A DNA stretch of 64,000 nucleotides from assembly GCF_947489255.1 (NCBI RefSeq), contig NZ_CANLCY010000003.1, positions 1 to 64,000 of the forward strand, written 5' to 3'. The notes under the pieces are model-generated. The model worked only from the letters and a program-made list of their open reading frames with translations. It searched no databases and was not told the DNA's origin. This document shows, piece by piece, positions 45,271-56,030 of the stretch (position 1 is its first letter; each line of letters starts with the position of its first letter). The translations under genes and the position numbers were made by a program. Source of the stretch: an uncultured Microbacterium sp. GTDB lineage: Bacteria > Actinomycetota > Actinomycetes > Actinomycetales > Microbacteriaceae.

Positions 45271-46296
45271 GTGGCGGAATCCCGGGGACGCGTGTGGACC
45301 GGCGTCATCCGGGTCGGGCCCCACCGGGGCGACCACCGGGTCGCGATACGCGCCGTGCTCAGCGTCGGCGTCCCGCTCGTCGTCCTCCTGCTGCTGAACC
45401 GCCTCGACCTCGCCGTCTACGCCAGCTTCGGCGCGTTCGCCGCCCTCTACGGCCGCACCGATGCCCCGCGCGCCCGTGTGCGGATGCAGGCGACGGCGGG
45501 GGTGATCCTCGTGGGTTCGATGCTCGTCGGCACGGCCCTGTCGGCCCTGTCGACCCCCGCCCTGGTCAGCGTCGCGGCCGTCGCCGTGCTCGCCGCGATC
45601 GTCACGCTCTTCGCCTACCGCGCCCAGTGGCATCCGCCCGGGGCCCTCTTCGCGGTGTTCGCCGCGGGAGCCACCGCGAGCTTCCCGGCGACCGCGTCGA
45701 CGTTCGCGACCGTGGTCGTCGTCGGCGGGGCGAGCGTGGCCTGGAGCCTGCTGGTCACGACCGTCTTCGTGCTGGCGCGCCGCGGATCGTGGGCGCGTCC
45801 GACCCGTCCCCGGCCGCCGATCGGCGCGGTGGCGTGGGAGATGACGGCGACCGTGGGCGCCGCAGCACTGCTTGCGGGCCTCGCGGGGGCGCTGCTCGTG
45901 GGTACGCACTGGTACTGGGCGATGGTCGGTGCGGTCGCCGCGGTCGGCGGTGCGCACGTCACCGCGCGCCTGATCCGGGGCGTCCAGCGCCTCGTCGGCA
46001 CACTGCTCGGCGTGCTGATCGCGGCGGGCCTGCTCGCCCTCCACTTGCCGCCGTGGCTCGTGATCGTGGTCGCGGTCGTGCTGCAGGCCGGGGCCGAGCT
46101 GTTCGTCGGACGCAACTACGGCATCGCGATGCTCTTCATCACCCCGCTCGCGCTGCTCATGATCTCGCTGGCCTCCCCCGCCTCGCCCGAGATGCTGCTG
46201 CGCGATCGCGTGATCGAAACGGTCATCGGCGTCGCTGTCGGCACGGTGGTGGCGATCGTGTCGGCCGGAATCCGCCGCCGCGGAGCGCGAGGATGA
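45271..46296 (+). CDS. FUSC-family membrane protein
   Basis: A 341-residue protein with two blocks of about five to six hydrophobic helices (about 28-155 and 185-325). It has FUSC features: VYASFGAFAALYGRTDAPRAR, HWYWAMVGAVAAVGGAHVTA and RLVGTLLGVLIAAGLLAL. Family members (YccC/aromatic acid efflux, fusaric-acid-resistance-like) export aromatic acids; this short form lacks the large cytoplasmic domain. The GTG is the only start between the -10 box and the conserved region. Confidence 0.9.
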   Translation: MAESRGRVWTGVIRVGPHRGDHRVAIRAVLSVGVPLVVLLLLNRLDLAVYASFGAFAALYGRTDAPRARVRMQATAGVILVGSMLVGTALSALSTPALVSVAAVAVLAAIVTLFAYRAQWHPPGALFAVFAAGATASFPATASTFATVVVVGGASVAWSLLVTTVFVLARRGSWARPTRPRPPIGAVAWEMTATVGAAALLAGLAGALLVGTHWYWAMVGAVAAVGGAHVTARLIRGVQRLVGTLLGVLIAAGLLALHLPPWLVIVVAVVLQAGAELFVGRNYGIAMLFITPLALLMISLASPASPEMLLRDRVIETVIGVAVGTVVAIVSAGIRRRGARG

Positions 46297-46427
46297 CGAC
46301 GATGAGTGTTTCCTCCCCCCGCCGACTCGGACATGACGCGGCCGGTCGCATCAGCGCGGGCCGAGACGGTGGGATCATTCCGGCATCCGTGTTCGCGTTG
46401 CCGCACTGACTCCGAAAGGACCCGCGA

Positions 46428-47264
46428 ATGCCCTCCCCCTCCCTCACCGTCGTCGGCGCGATCAACGTCGACCTCACCGCACGCGTGAGTCGCGCACCCG
46501 CCGCGGGCGAGACCGTCGCCGACGGCGTGCTCCAGCGCGGCCCGGGCGGCAAGGGCGCCAATCAGGCGGTCGCCGCCGCTCGCCTCGGCGCCGCCGTACG
46601 CCTGATCGGTGCGGTCGGCGACGATCTCGACGGCCGCGGGATCCGCGCGCAGCTCGCGGCGGACGGCATCGACGCCTCCGCGGTGCAGACCGCGTCTGCC
46701 GCCACGGGAACGGCGCTGATCGTCGTCGATGCGACCGGCGAGAACTCGATCGTCGTGTGCCCGGGGGCGAACGCCGAGATCGACGCCACGCACCTGGGCA
46801 TCGAGCCCGACAGCGCCGTGCTGCTGCAGCTCGAGGTGTCCGATGCCGTCGTGACCGCCGCCGCGCGTGCCGCGAGCTTCCTGGCCGTCAACGCCGCGCC
46901 CGCCCGGTCGCTTCCGCCCGGCGTGCTCGAGAAGTGCGACGTGGTGATCGTCAACGAGACCGAATACGCCCAGCTCCCCGAGGTGCACGAGGTGGCACTG
47001 CTGTGCGTGACGCTCGGCGCCGCGGGAGCGCGCCTGTACCGCTACGGCGAGCTCGCGGCATCCACCCCCGGAGTCGCCACGACCGTCGTCAACACCGTCG
47101 GTGCCGGCGACGCGTTCTGCGCGGCTCTCGTGTGCGGTCTGCTGCGGGGCGACTCCGATGAGACCGCCCTCGTTCGCGCGTGCGCCGTGGGGGCCGCCGC
47201 GGTCGCCGACCCCGCCTCGCAGCCCCGCCTCTCGCACCTCGACACCTACGGGGTCGACGCGTGA
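46428..47264 (+). CDS. rbsK: Ribokinase-like PfkB-family kinase
   Basis: A 278-residue sugar kinase. The N-terminal signature is VVGAINVDLTARVSRAPAAG and RGPGGKGANQAVAAARLG, and the C-terminal ATP and catalytic motif is NTVGAGDAFCAALVCG with catalytic Asp at about 227. Sequence and length fit ribokinase. The next gene (GTGA overlap) is a nucleoside hydrolase, so the pair probably salvages ribose from nucleosides: the hydrolase releases ribose and this kinase phosphorylates it. A GAAAGGA site precedes the ATG. Confidence 0.93.
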   Translation: MPSPSLTVVGAINVDLTARVSRAPAAGETVADGVLQRGPGGKGANQAVAAARLGAAVRLIGAVGDDLDGRGIRAQLAADGIDASAVQTASAATGTALIVVDATGENSIVVCPGANAEIDATHLGIEPDSAVLLQLEVSDAVVTAAARAASFLAVNAAPARSLPPGVLEKCDVVIVNETEYAQLPEVHEVALLCVTLGAAGARLYRYGELAASTPGVATTVVNTVGAGDAFCAALVCGLLRGDSDETALVRACAVGAAAVADPASQPRLSHLDTYGVDA

Positions 47265-48187
47265 GCCGCCGCCCGATCCTCGTCGACTGCGACACCGGCA
47301 TCGACGACGCACTGGCCCTGGCCTACCTGCTCGCCGAACCGGCCGTCGAGGTCGTCGGCGTCACGACGGTGTCGGGGAACACGGATGCCGCTCGCGCCGC
47401 CGCGAACACGCTCTCGCTGTTCGAGCTCGCCGGGGTGCACGACATCCCGGTCGCCGTCGGTGCGCACGACTTCCGCGGTCGGGCCTACGCCGGAGGGGCC
47501 CCGCACGTGCACGGGGACGACGGCGTGGGCGGCATCTCGCTGACCGTCGCCGCCCGGGCCCACGACGCGCGACCCGCGGTCGAGCTCATCGACCACCTGG
47601 CGAGGCGGCATCCGGATCTCACCGTGCTCGCCCTCGGCCCGCTCACCAACCTCGCCGCCTACGCCGAGGCGCCCGGGGTCGCGCCCTTCGACCACCTCGT
47701 CGTGATGGGCGGCGCCTTCGCGCACTCGGGCAACGTGACGGCGTGGGCCGAGGCCAACATCCACAACGACCCCGAGGCGGCGGCCGTGGTGTTCGCGCAG
47801 GACTGGGACACCACTCTCGTGCCGCTGGATGTCACGATGACGCAGACGCTCGACGAGACGGACCTCGTGCGCCTCGAAGCGATCCCCGGCGCCCTGCCGC
47901 AGGCTCTGGCCGCGATGCTGCCGTTGTACCTCGACTTCTACGCCGGCCGCGTCTTCCCCGACCGTCGGTGCGCCCTGCACGACCCGCTCGCCGCGATGGT
48001 CGCCGCGGGAGCGCTGCGCGGCGTCAGCGTAACCTCCGGACAGGTCGAGGTGCGCCTCGAGCGCGGCGAACGCGGGCGCACGATCTCGTCGCGCGGGTCG
48101 GACACGCAGCGCTGGGTGCGCGGCATGGAGGGGTCCGCCGTCGAGGTGCTGCTCGAACGGCTCGAGTCGCGGGAGTGGCCCGCGTGA
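47261..48187 (+). CDS. Inosine-uridine-type nucleoside hydrolase
   Basis: A 308-residue calcium-dependent N-ribohydrolase. The family Asp cluster DCDTGIDDALAL is at 9-20, followed by VSGNTDAARAAAN, LALGPLTNLA, VVMGGAFAHSGN, EANIHNDPEAA and CALHDPLAAM. It cleaves nucleosides to base and ribose. It is translationally coupled to the ribokinase gene (4-nt overlap). Freed pyrimidine bases could in principle feed the pyrimidine cluster at 3005-10139, which is speculation. Confidence 0.94.
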   Translation: MSRRPILVDCDTGIDDALALAYLLAEPAVEVVGVTTVSGNTDAARAAANTLSLFELAGVHDIPVAVGAHDFRGRAYAGGAPHVHGDDGVGGISLTVAARAHDARPAVELIDHLARRHPDLTVLALGPLTNLAAYAEAPGVAPFDHLVVMGGAFAHSGNVTAWAEANIHNDPEAAAVVFAQDWDTTLVPLDVTMTQTLDETDLVRLEAIPGALPQALAAMLPLYLDFYAGRVFPDRRCALHDPLAAMVAAGALRGVSVTSGQVEVRLERGERGRTISSRGSDTQRWVRGMEGSAVEVLLERLESREWPA

Positions 48188-48234
48188 CCCGCTGGCCCGC
48201 GACAGACCTGCTCGCCGACTGACGCGGGGATTCA

Positions 48235-48308
48235 GGCCGGCAGCGGTCCGTCGGCGCCCGACGCCGCCGGGGTCAGGTCGACAGAGGGCCGTCGGCGCCG
48301 AACGCCGC
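48235..48308. repeat. Short direct duplication at the 3' end of the SGNH gene
   Basis: Two adjacent 38-bp-spaced copies (48235-48270 and 48273-48308) share CAGGxCGxCAG and GTCGGCGC. On the minus strand both encode GADGPL-like ends; the second copy lies just beyond the present stop codon. It looks like a small tandem duplication that shifted the C-terminus. Confidence 0.6.
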
Positions 48309-49421
48309 CGCGGCGAACCGCTCCCCGATCAGCCGGTGCGTCGCCGTGTCGGGGTGCAGGCCGTCGGGCAGGGGCAGCGCCCGCGCATCGTCGGCGCCGT
48401 ACAGCGAAAGACCGTCGAGGTAGTGCAGCGCGGCGTCGTCGGAGCGGGCGGCCACGACGGCGGCGAGCAGATCGCGCACGACCTCCAGCGTCAGCGCGCC
48501 CCGCGCGACGTCGTCGGGAGACCCTGTCGCAACGAACCGCGCGGCGCCCGCGCGCAGGCTCTCCGGGTCGAATGCCCCCGGACCCGGCGTCTTCTCGTGG
48601 ATGCCGCTGAAGATCGGCGACACCACCAGCAGCGGCGTATCGGGGTGCCCCTCGCGGATCGTGTCGAGGAACCCGTGCACCGCCGGGACGAAGGCGCGCA
48701 CCCGCATCGCGTCGGCGTTCACGACGTTGATGCCGAGCTTGACGCTGATGAGGTCGGCATCCCGATCCCGGATCACGCGGGCCAGGAAGGGGTCGACCAT
48801 GGCGCTGCCGCCGAAGCCGAGGTTGTGCAGCTGCACCCCGGCCGCGCGGGCCGCGACGACGGGCCAGATCTCGGTCGGCGCCGCGGCGTTCGAGCCGTGG
48901 CTGATCGAGCTGCCGTGATGCACCCACACGGGTCGCGCATCGTCGATCGGGGCGAGCGGCGCGTCGGACTCCAGCGAGACGAGATCGATCTGCTCGTTGT
49001 GCGGCAGCCAGATCTCCACGGTCTTCTCGGCGGGAGCGAGATCGCCGACGGTCACGACGTCGGCGCTTCCGGGCCGAGGCCTCGCCCCGCCGGTCGCGAG
49101 ATCGAGCTCGAGCGCGTCGCCGTCGCCGAGGGGCTGACGCCGCACGAGGACGCCGTCGACCAGGACGTCGACCTGACCACGCGCGCGATCGAGACCGCGG
49201 TACGACACCCGCGTGGCGTGCAGTCGCAGAGCGACGACGGTCGCCGCCGTACGGAAACGCAGATGGATGCCGGACGGCTGCCGCTCCACCATCGTCAGCT
49301 GCCCGTCCGCCTCCCGCCCGCGGTACGGAAGCGGCAGGCGGTGCAGGCGCAGGCCGCGCTCGGCCGTTTCGAGCTCGGCACCGCCGCGCACAAGGTCCAG
49401 AGTCAGGGGCGTGGTGATCAT
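48273..49421 (-). CDS. SGNH/GDSL-family hydrolase (esterase-like)
   Basis: A 382-residue protein: an N-terminal beta-rich accessory domain (about 1-160) and a C-terminal SGNH hydrolase domain with block I VHHGSSISHGS (catalytic Ser at about 172), block II GFGGSAM, block III LGINVVNAD, and the catalytic pair GLHPD near residue 360. Such two-domain esterases deacylate carbohydrates or lipids. Cytoplasmic by sequence (no signal peptide). The start overlaps the end of the TetR gene by 4 nt (ATGA), so the regulator and enzyme form an operon. Confidence 0.88.
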   Translation of the reverse strand: MITTPLTLDLVRGGAELETAERGLRLHRLPLPYRGREADGQLTMVERQPSGIHLRFRTAATVVALRLHATRVSYRGLDRARGQVDVLVDGVLVRRQPLGDGDALELDLATGGARPRPGSADVVTVGDLAPAEKTVEIWLPHNEQIDLVSLESDAPLAPIDDARPVWVHHGSSISHGSNAAAPTEIWPVVAARAAGVQLHNLGFGGSAMVDPFLARVIRDRDADLISVKLGINVVNADAMRVRAFVPAVHGFLDTIREGHPDTPLLVVSPIFSGIHEKTPGPGAFDPESLRAGAARFVATGSPDDVARGALTLEVVRDLLAAVVAARSDDAALHYLDGLSLYGADDARALPLPDGLHPDTATHRLIGERFAAAAFGADGPLST

Positions 49422-49996
49422 GTCTCGTCCTTCGCGTTCCAGTGGGCCAGGAGACCGTCGAGGCGGTTGATGAGCAGCGCCCAGGAGTCGTCCGCCGGCG
49501 GGGCACTGTGCGCGAAGCTCCCGATGTGCTCGAGGTGCAGGAAGCCGTTGAGGAACGACCCGATCAGACGGATCGCGTGAACGCGGTCGCTCTCGGGGAT
49601 GCCGTAACCGCGCAGCACCGCCGCCGGAGCCCGACTGGACCGGGACGCCTCGTCGCTGCGGACGGCGGCGTCGCCGGCCCGGCGCTGCAGGCTCTCCCAG
49701 CGACCCGGGTGGGCGCGCGCGTAATCGCGGTGCGCATCGCACAGCGCGCGCAGGGCGTCTTTGCCGGCGCGACCCGCCACGGCATCGCTCGCGCGATCGC
49801 CCAGCTCGCCGAGCGCGAGGATGGTGATCCCGTCGCGGAGCGCCGCGAGATCGCGCACATGACCGTAGAGGCTCGGCGTGCGCACGTCGAGGTCGCGCGC
49901 GACGGCGGAGAGCGTCACCTCGGTGAGACCGTGGGCGTCGGCGAGGTCGGCCGCGGCGCGGATGACGGATGACGAGGTGAGTGGGGGGCGTTGCAC
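49418..49996 (-). CDS. TetR-family transcriptional regulator
   Basis: A 192-residue regulator with an N-terminal helix-turn-helix (VIRAAADLADAHGLTEVTLSA, then DLDVRTPSLYGHVRDL) and a C-terminal TetR_C/WHG-like ligand domain (about 80-185). The GTG at 49996 lies 6 nt after TAGGAT. A long inverted repeat overlaps this promoter, so it probably represses itself and the downstream SGNH gene. Confidence 0.92.
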   Translation of the reverse strand: MQRPPLTSSSVIRAAADLADAHGLTEVTLSAVARDLDVRTPSLYGHVRDLAALRDGITILALGELGDRASDAVAGRAGKDALRALCDAHRDYARAHPGRWESLQRRAGDAAVRSDEASRSSRAPAAVLRGYGIPESDRVHAIRLIGSFLNGFLHLEHIGSFAHSAPPADDSWALLINRLDGLLAHWNAKDET

Positions 49997-50002
49997 ACCT
50001 GC

Positions 50003-50008
50003 ATCCTA
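50003..50008 (-). promoter_or_regulatory. -10 hexamer of leaderless TetR operon
   Basis: TAGGAT, six nt (GCAGGT), then the GTG at 49996. The operator at 50005-50040 overlaps it. Confidence 0.5.
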
Positions 50009-50040
50009 TGTCTATTAGGTAATCAGCTAATAGTCGTAGG
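50005..50040. promoter_or_regulatory. TetR-type operator
   Basis: Arms CCTATGTCTATTAG (50005-50018) and CTAATAGTCGTAGG (50027-50040) pair at 12 of 14 positions; the core TATTAG-N8-CTAATA is perfect. It is one of few AT-rich patches in the window. Confidence 0.7.
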
Positions 50041-50147
50041 CTCCTTCGACCGGTGATTTCGACACCGAGAGGACATTCTCGTTGCACGCCGTCGCCACGG
50101 AGGACGATGATGGCCTCGTTCGCAGGAACTCCAACGGGGGAGGAAGA

Positions 50148-50324
50148 ATGGCCGGAAAATACGAGCTCTACAGCGACAAGGCAGGCAAGTACCGCTTCCG
50201 CCTGAAAGCCGGGAACGGTCAGGTCGTCGCGGTCAGCGAGGCCTACGAGACCAAAGCATCCGCGCAGAACGGGATCGCCTCGGTGAAGGCGAATGCCGAC
50301 TCGGAGACCGTCGATCTGACCTGA
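50148..50324 (+). CDS. YegP/DUF1508-family small protein
   Basis: A 58-residue protein that is essentially one DUF1508 unit: YELYSDKAGKYRFRLKAGNG, then QVVAVSEAYETKASAQNGI and VKANADS. The unit is a small alpha/beta fold of unknown function, usually in one or two copies; this is the single-copy form. GGAGGA lies 5 nt before the ATG. It is followed by a strong hairpin. Confidence 0.93.
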   Translation: MAGKYELYSDKAGKYRFRLKAGNGQVVAVSEAYETKASAQNGIASVKANADSETVDLT

Positions 50325-50333
50325 CCGACGCAT

Positions 50334-50373
50334 GCGAAGGGCCCCACGCGATTTGTCGCGTGGGGCCCTTCGC
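50334..50373. terminator. Strong bidirectional terminator between the YegP-like gene and nrdF
   Basis: A perfect stem of at least 17 bp: GCGAAGGGCCCCACGCG and CGCGTGGGGCCCTTCGC around a 6-nt loop (ATTTGT). Both flanking genes converge on it. Confidence 0.92.
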
Positions 50374-50398
50374 ATTCATCGAGTTGCGTTCGCCGAGG

Positions 50399-51403
<1,005 letters not shown>

Positions 51404-51411
51404 TCAGCAGC

Positions 51412-53568
51412 TCAGAGCATGCACGAGACGCACTCGGTCATGTCGGTGCCCTCGAGCGCCAGCTGACGGAGGCGGATGTAGTAGATGGTCTTGATGCCCT
51501 TGCGCCAGGCGTAGATCTGGGCCTTGTTGATGTCGCGCGTGGTGACGGTGTCCTTGAAGAACAGCGTCAGCGACAGGCCCTGGTCGACGTGCTGGGTGGC
51601 GGCGGCGTACGTGTCGATGACCTTCTCGTAGCCGATCTCGTACGCGTCCTGGTAGTACTCCAGGTTCTCGTTCGTCATGAACGGCGCCGGGTAGTAGACG
51701 CGACCGAGCTTGCCTTCCTTGCGGATCTCGATCTTCGAGGCGATCGGGTGGATCGAGCTCGTGGAGTTGTTGATGTACGAGATCGAACCGGTCGGGGGCA
51801 CCGCCTGCAGGTTCTGGTTGTAGATGCCGTGGGCCTGCACGGAGGCCTTCAGCTCGCGCCAGTCGTCCTGCGTCGGGATCTGGATGCCGGCGAACAGCTC
51901 CTTCGTCTTCTCGGTCTCGGGAGCCCACACCTGATCGGTGTACTTGTCGAAGAACTCGCCCGAGGCGTAGGTGGAGTTCTCGAAGCCGTCGAACGAGGTC
52001 CCGCGCTCGATCGCGAGGCGGTTCGAGGCCCGCAGCGCGTGGAAGAGCACCGTGTAGAAGTAGATGTTCGTGAAGTCGATGCCCTCTTCGGAGCCGTAGT
52101 GGACGTGCTCGCGAGCGAGGTAGCCGTGCAGGTTCATCTGCCCGAGGCCGATCGCGTGCGAGCGGTCGTTGCCGTCTTCGATCGAGCGGACCGACGCGAT
52201 GTGGCTCTGGTCGCTCACCGCGGTGAGGGCACGGATCGCCGTTTCGACCGTGAGGCCGAGGTCGCGACCGTCCATCGCCAGGGCGATGTTCATCGAGCCC
52301 AGGTTGCAGCTGATGTCCTTGCCGATGTTGTCGTACGAGAGGTCCTCGTTGTACGTGGTCGGCGTGTTGACCTGGAGGATCTCCGAGCACAGGTTCGACA
52401 TGTTGATGCGTCCGGCGATGGGGTTCGCCTTGTTCACCGTGTCCTCGAACATGATGTACGGGTAGCCCGACTCGAACTGGATCTCGGCGAGGGTCTGGAA
52501 GAACTCGCGCGCGTTGATCTTCGTCTTCTTGATGCGCGGGTCGTCGACCATCTCGCGGTACTTCTCGGTCACCGAGATGTCGCCGAACGGCTTCTTGTAG
52601 ACGCGCTCGACGTCGTACGGCGAGAAGAGGTACATGTCCTCGCCGTTCTTGGCGAGCTCGAACGTGATGTCGGGGATGACGACACCCAGCGACAGCGTCT
52701 TGATGCGGATCTTCTCGTCGGCGTTCTCGCGCTTGGTGTCGAGGAAGCGAAGGATGTCGGGGTGGTGCGCGTTGAGGTACACCGCGCCCGCGCCCTGGCG
52801 TGCGCCGAGCTGGTTGGCGTAGCTGAAGCTGTCTTCGAGCAGCTTCATGACGGGGATGATGCCCGACGACTGGTTCTCGATCTGCTTGATGGGCGCACCC
52901 GACTCGCGGATGTTCGACAGCAGCAGGGCCACGCCGCCGCCGCGCTTCGACAGCTGCAGGGCGGAGTTGATGCCGCGGGCGATCGACTCCATGTTGTCTT
53001 CGATGCGCAGCAGGAAGCACGACACGAGCTCGCCGCGCTGCGCCTTGCCCGCGTTGAGGAATGTGGGGGTGGCCGGCTGGAAGCGACCCGAGATGATCTC
53101 GTCGACGAGCTGGACCGCGAGACGCTGGTCGCCGTCGGCGAGGGCGAGGGCGGTCATGACGACGCGGTCCTCGAAGCGCTCGAGGTAGCGCTTGCCGTCG
53201 AAGGTCTTGAGCGTGTAGCTCGTGTAGTACTTGAACGCGCCGAGGAAGGTCTCGAAGCGGAACTTCGCGCCGTAGGCGCGGTCGTTGAGCTCCTGGATGA
53301 ACTCCATCGAGTACTTCGCGAGCACGGTGGGCTCGTAGTACTCCTTCTCGACGAGGTAGTCGAGACGCTCCTTGAGGGAGTGGAAGAACACCGTGTTCTG
53401 GTTGACGTGCTGCAGGAAATACTCCCGCGCCGCGCGCTTGTCGGCGTCGAACTGGATCTTGCCGTCGGAGTCGTACAGGTTCAGCATCGCGTTGAGGGCG
53501 TGGTAATCCAGTCCCTCGAAACGCGTTTCGGTCTTGAAGTCCACGTCGGTCAGCTCAACTTCCACCAT
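51412..53568 (-). CDS. nrdE: Class Ib ribonucleotide reductase, alpha subunit
   Basis: A 718-residue catalytic subunit. Key stretches are [52 protein letters not shown] and [18 protein letters not shown], with the redox-active C-terminal pair CVSCML that is re-reduced by NrdH. There is no N-terminal ATP-cone, as expected for class Ib. The ATG at 53568 overlaps the end of nrdI by 19 nt. Confidence 0.98.
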   Translation of the reverse strand: MVEVELTDVDFKTETRFEGLDYHALNAMLNLYDSDGKIQFDADKRAAREYFLQHVNQNTVFFHSLKERLDYLVEKEYYEPTVLAKYSMEFIQELNDRAYGAKFRFETFLGAFKYYTSYTLKTFDGKRYLERFEDRVVMTALALADGDQRLAVQLVDEIISGRFQPATPTFLNAGKAQRGELVSCFLLRIEDNMESIARGINSALQLSKRGGGVALLLSNIRESGAPIKQIENQSSGIIPVMKLLEDSFSYANQLGARQGAGAVYLNAHHPDILRFLDTKRENADEKIRIKTLSLGVVIPDITFELAKNGEDMYLFSPYDVERVYKKPFGDISVTEKYREMVDDPRIKKTKINAREFFQTLAEIQFESGYPYIMFEDTVNKANPIAGRINMSNLCSEILQVNTPTTYNEDLSYDNIGKDISCNLGSMNIALAMDGRDLGLTVETAIRALTAVSDQSHIASVRSIEDGNDRSHAIGLGQMNLHGYLAREHVHYGSEEGIDFTNIYFYTVLFHALRASNRLAIERGTSFDGFENSTYASGEFFDKYTDQVWAPETEKTKELFAGIQIPTQDDWRELKASVQAHGIYNQNLQAVPPTGSISYINNSTSSIHPIASKIEIRKEGKLGRVYYPAPFMTNENLEYYQDAYEIGYEKVIDTYAAATQHVDQGLSLTLFFKDTVTTRDINKAQIYAWRKGIKTIYYIRLRQLALEGTDMTECVSCML

Positions 53569-53990
53569 CGTTCCAATCCCTCGGTGACCCGCTCGACATC
53601 GTCGGGGGTGCCGAAAACTTCCAGCCGGTAAAGGTGCGGCACCGCGCACTTGCGCGCGACGATGTCGCCTGCAAGGCAGAACGCCTCGCCGAAATTCGTA
53701 TTGCCCGCGGAGATGACCCCGCGGATGTTGCGTCGGTTCCGCTCCTCGTTGAGGAACCGGATGACCTGCTTGGGGACCGCGCCCTTCTCGACACCCCGGC
53801 CGGCACCCCCGCCATAGGTGGGGGTGACCAGCACGAAGGGTTCGTCGATGTGGAGGGGCGGGTCGGTCGGCCGGAGCGGGATGCGCACGGCCCGCTTGCC
53901 GAGCTTCTCGATGAAACGTGCGGTGTTACCGGACACGCTCGAGAAGTAGACGAGCAGAGGGGCCTCGGTCGCCGACACGACAGCGCTCAT
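53550..53990 (-). CDS. nrdI: NrdI flavodoxin-like maturation protein
   Basis: A 146-residue flavoprotein that supplies oxidant to assemble the dimanganese-tyrosyl radical of NrdF. Motifs are [20 protein letters not shown] (phosphate loop), [12 protein letters not shown] and [17 protein letters not shown]. It overlaps nrdE and lies 28 nt after nrdH. Confidence 0.96.
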   Translation of the reverse strand: MSAVVSATEAPLLVYFSSVSGNTARFIEKLGKRAVRIPLRPTDPPLHIDEPFVLVTPTYGGGAGRGVEKGAVPKQVIRFLNEERNRRNIRGVISAGNTNFGEAFCLAGDIVARKCAVPHLYRLEVFGTPDDVERVTEGLERWWKLS

Positions 53991-54018
53991 GACGGGGGTC
54001 TGAGAGCGTGTCGCCGGG

Positions 54019-54252
54019 TCAGGCCAAGCGCGACGCGAGCTCGTCGATCTTGTCGGGGCGGAAGCCCGACCAGTGGTCCTCGTCGGTGATGACGACGGGT
54101 GCCTGCAGGTACCCGAGCGACTTGACCTGCTCGAGCGCCGACGGGTCTTCGGACAGGTCGAGCACGTTGTACTCGATGCCCTTCGAGTCGAGTGCGCGGT
54201 AGGTCGCGGTGCACTGGACGCAGGACGGCTTGGTGTAGACCGTGATCGCCAT
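54019..54252 (-). CDS. nrdH: NrdH glutaredoxin-like redox protein
   Basis: A 77-residue thioredoxin-fold electron donor for NrdEF. The active site is CVQC in [16 protein letters not shown], followed by [19 protein letters not shown]; the WSGFRP motif is characteristic of NrdH, which is reduced by thioredoxin reductase. First gene of nrdHIEF. A 499-bp gene-free region lies upstream. Confidence 0.97.
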   Translation of the reverse strand: MAITVYTKPSCVQCTATYRALDSKGIEYNVLDLSEDPSALEQVKSLGYLQAPVVITDEDHWSGFRPDKIDELASRLA

Positions 54253-54751
54253 GTCGTTCTCTCTCTCCCCTGGAAAATCGTCGTCCGGGCGGGCAGGGCT
54301 CGCCGGGACCTCAATACTACATATGGGGACGGACATCGGAAGGCACCACAAGGGGTAGTAGTTACATCCGTGTGATTTTCCACCGTCTCTCCCCAGATAC
54401 AACACAGGTTGTCCACGAATCCATCCACAGATCGGGCCTCCTCTCGAGTGCTGTTAACAGGCGCGATTCCGCGGTTGTCGCGGCGACGGAGTCCGTCTCT
54501 CCACAGATCGGACGCTAGACGGGGGTTCCGACATCGCACAGGCGGGGGAATTCGTCTCCCGGCGTGTCGCGGCGTGTCGCCGAGGGGCCGCACCGACCGC
54601 CCGTCGAGATCGCACGACCGGCGCGGCATCACGGCATCCGCCGCCCGCCCACGGCGTGATCGCGACACGAGAGTGCGAGGTGTCCGCACCACCCCGTCCC
54701 GCGGCACCGGCCGTCGACACGGATGTCGGAGCTCGGCGGTAGCGTTGAGCG
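54253..54751. promoter_or_regulatory. Regulatory region upstream of nrdHIEF, with DnaA-box-like cluster
   Basis: No gene is seen in these 499 bp. Four same-direction DnaA-box-like 9-mers lie at 54376-54384 (TTTTCCACC), 54409-54417 (TTGTCCACG), 54421-54429 (CCATCCACA) and 54497-54505 (CTCTCCACA). The best agrees at 8 of 9 positions with TTGTCCACA. A relatively AT-rich patch at 54312-54326 may carry the promoter. No convincing NrdR box pair was found. The right end holds the MFS promoter. Confidence 0.45.
54740..54745 (+). promoter_or_regulatory. -10 hexamer of leaderless MFS gene
   Basis: TAGCGT, six nt (TGAGCG), then the GTG at 54752. Confidence 0.5.
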
Positions 54752-55957
54752 GTGGCCGGCTACCGCGAACTGCTCCGAACCCCTGGCGTGGGGCGCATCA
54801 TCGCCGCGCAGCTGACCGCGCGCTTCCCCAACGGCATGACGAGCCTCGCCGTCCTGCTGCACATCGAGCACGTCACGGGCTCCTACGGCGCGGCGGGACT
54901 GGTGCTGGCCGCCACGAGCATCGGGCAGGCCGTCGCGGGCCCGGTCACGAGCCGCTGGATGGGGCGCTGGGGCATGCGCCGCGTCCTCACCGTCACGCTC
55001 CTCGCGTGCGCGGCCGCCATCGCCACTCTCGCGCTCATCGAGATGCCGCTGCCGCTCTACATGACGCTCGGCCTCGTCGCCGGTCTCTCGACGCCGCCGA
55101 TCCAATCGGCCGTGCGCACCATCTACCCCAAGATGGTCAATTCGAAGCAGCTCACCCCGCTGTACTCCCTCGACGCCTCGCTGCAGGAGATCATCTGGGT
55201 GCTCGCCCCGGTGCTCATCACCCTGGTCGCGACGCAGGTCGGCACCGTCCCCGGGCTGCTGCTCGTGGTCGTCATCCTGCTCGGCGGCGGCGCCTGGTTC
55301 ATCCTCAGCCCCGAGGTGGGACGCGTCCGCATCCCGCGCAGCCGTCGGGGTCTGGGGCGCGTGCTGACCAAGCCGCCCGTGATCCTCGCCACCGCGACCG
55401 GGTTCCTCCTCATCGGGGCGTGCGCCGCGGTCGAGGCCGGCGTGGTCGCGACCTTCGACCACGGGGGCCTCGAAGCCGGGCTCATCCTCGCCGTGTTCGC
55501 CGTCGGCAGCCTCGCGGGCGGACTCTCGTTCGGTCACATCCCGATCGGCCCCTGGGCCATGGCGCGTCGCTTCGCGATCGTCGCCCTGGGTCTGTCGCTG
55601 ACCGTCGTCTCGCTCAACGCGTGGTGGCTGGGTGCGACCCTGCTCGTCGCCGGCGCCGGCATCGCCCCCGCCCTCGCCGTGATGTTCGCGATGACCTCCG
55701 CGAGCGTCCGTTTCAGCGAGACCGCCGAGGCCTACGGCTGGATCAGCACCGGCCAGCTCATCGGCGCCGCCGCGGGTTCGGCGGTCGCGGGGCTGCTCAT
55801 CGACGGCATCGGTCCCACCGGGGCCTACGTCGCGGCGGCGGCCTTCGCGGTCGCCGGTTTCGTCGTCGCCGCGGTCTTCGTGCGCGGCTTCCCCGACCTC
55901 CGCCACCGCGACGCGAGCCCCATCCCCGACACCGAGCCGGTCGAGACGATCACCTGA
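54752..55957 (+). CDS. Major facilitator superfamily transporter
   Basis: A 401-residue transporter with about twelve hydrophobic helices in two halves joined at about residues 190-210 ([15 protein letters not shown]). The MFS signature between helices 2 and 3 is [15 protein letters not shown]. The pattern resembles small-molecule or sugar efflux permeases; the substrate is unknown. Likely leaderless and monocistronic. Confidence 0.92.
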   Translation: MAGYRELLRTPGVGRIIAAQLTARFPNGMTSLAVLLHIEHVTGSYGAAGLVLAATSIGQAVAGPVTSRWMGRWGMRRVLTVTLLACAAAIATLALIEMPLPLYMTLGLVAGLSTPPIQSAVRTIYPKMVNSKQLTPLYSLDASLQEIIWVLAPVLITLVATQVGTVPGLLLVVVILLGGGAWFILSPEVGRVRIPRSRRGLGRVLTKPPVILATATGFLLIGACAAVEAGVVATFDHGGLEAGLILAVFAVGSLAGGLSFGHIPIGPWAMARRFAIVALGLSLTVVSLNAWWLGATLLVAGAGIAPALAVMFAMTSASVRFSETAEAYGWISTGQLIGAAAGSAVAGLLIDGIGPTGAYVAAAAFAVAGFVVAAVFVRGFPDLRHRDASPIPDTEPVETIT

Positions 55958-56030
55958 CCGGATGCCGGGCCCGCCGGCATCCGCGTTCGTCCCGAACGGC
56001 GCCGCGGGGCCGACGGAACAGTCGCGCCGG

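Noticed and set aside
54312..54331. NrdR box upstream of nrdH
   Set aside because: CCCCATATGTAGTAT on the minus strand resembles half of the consensus but has a wrong spacing, and no second box at helical distance was found.
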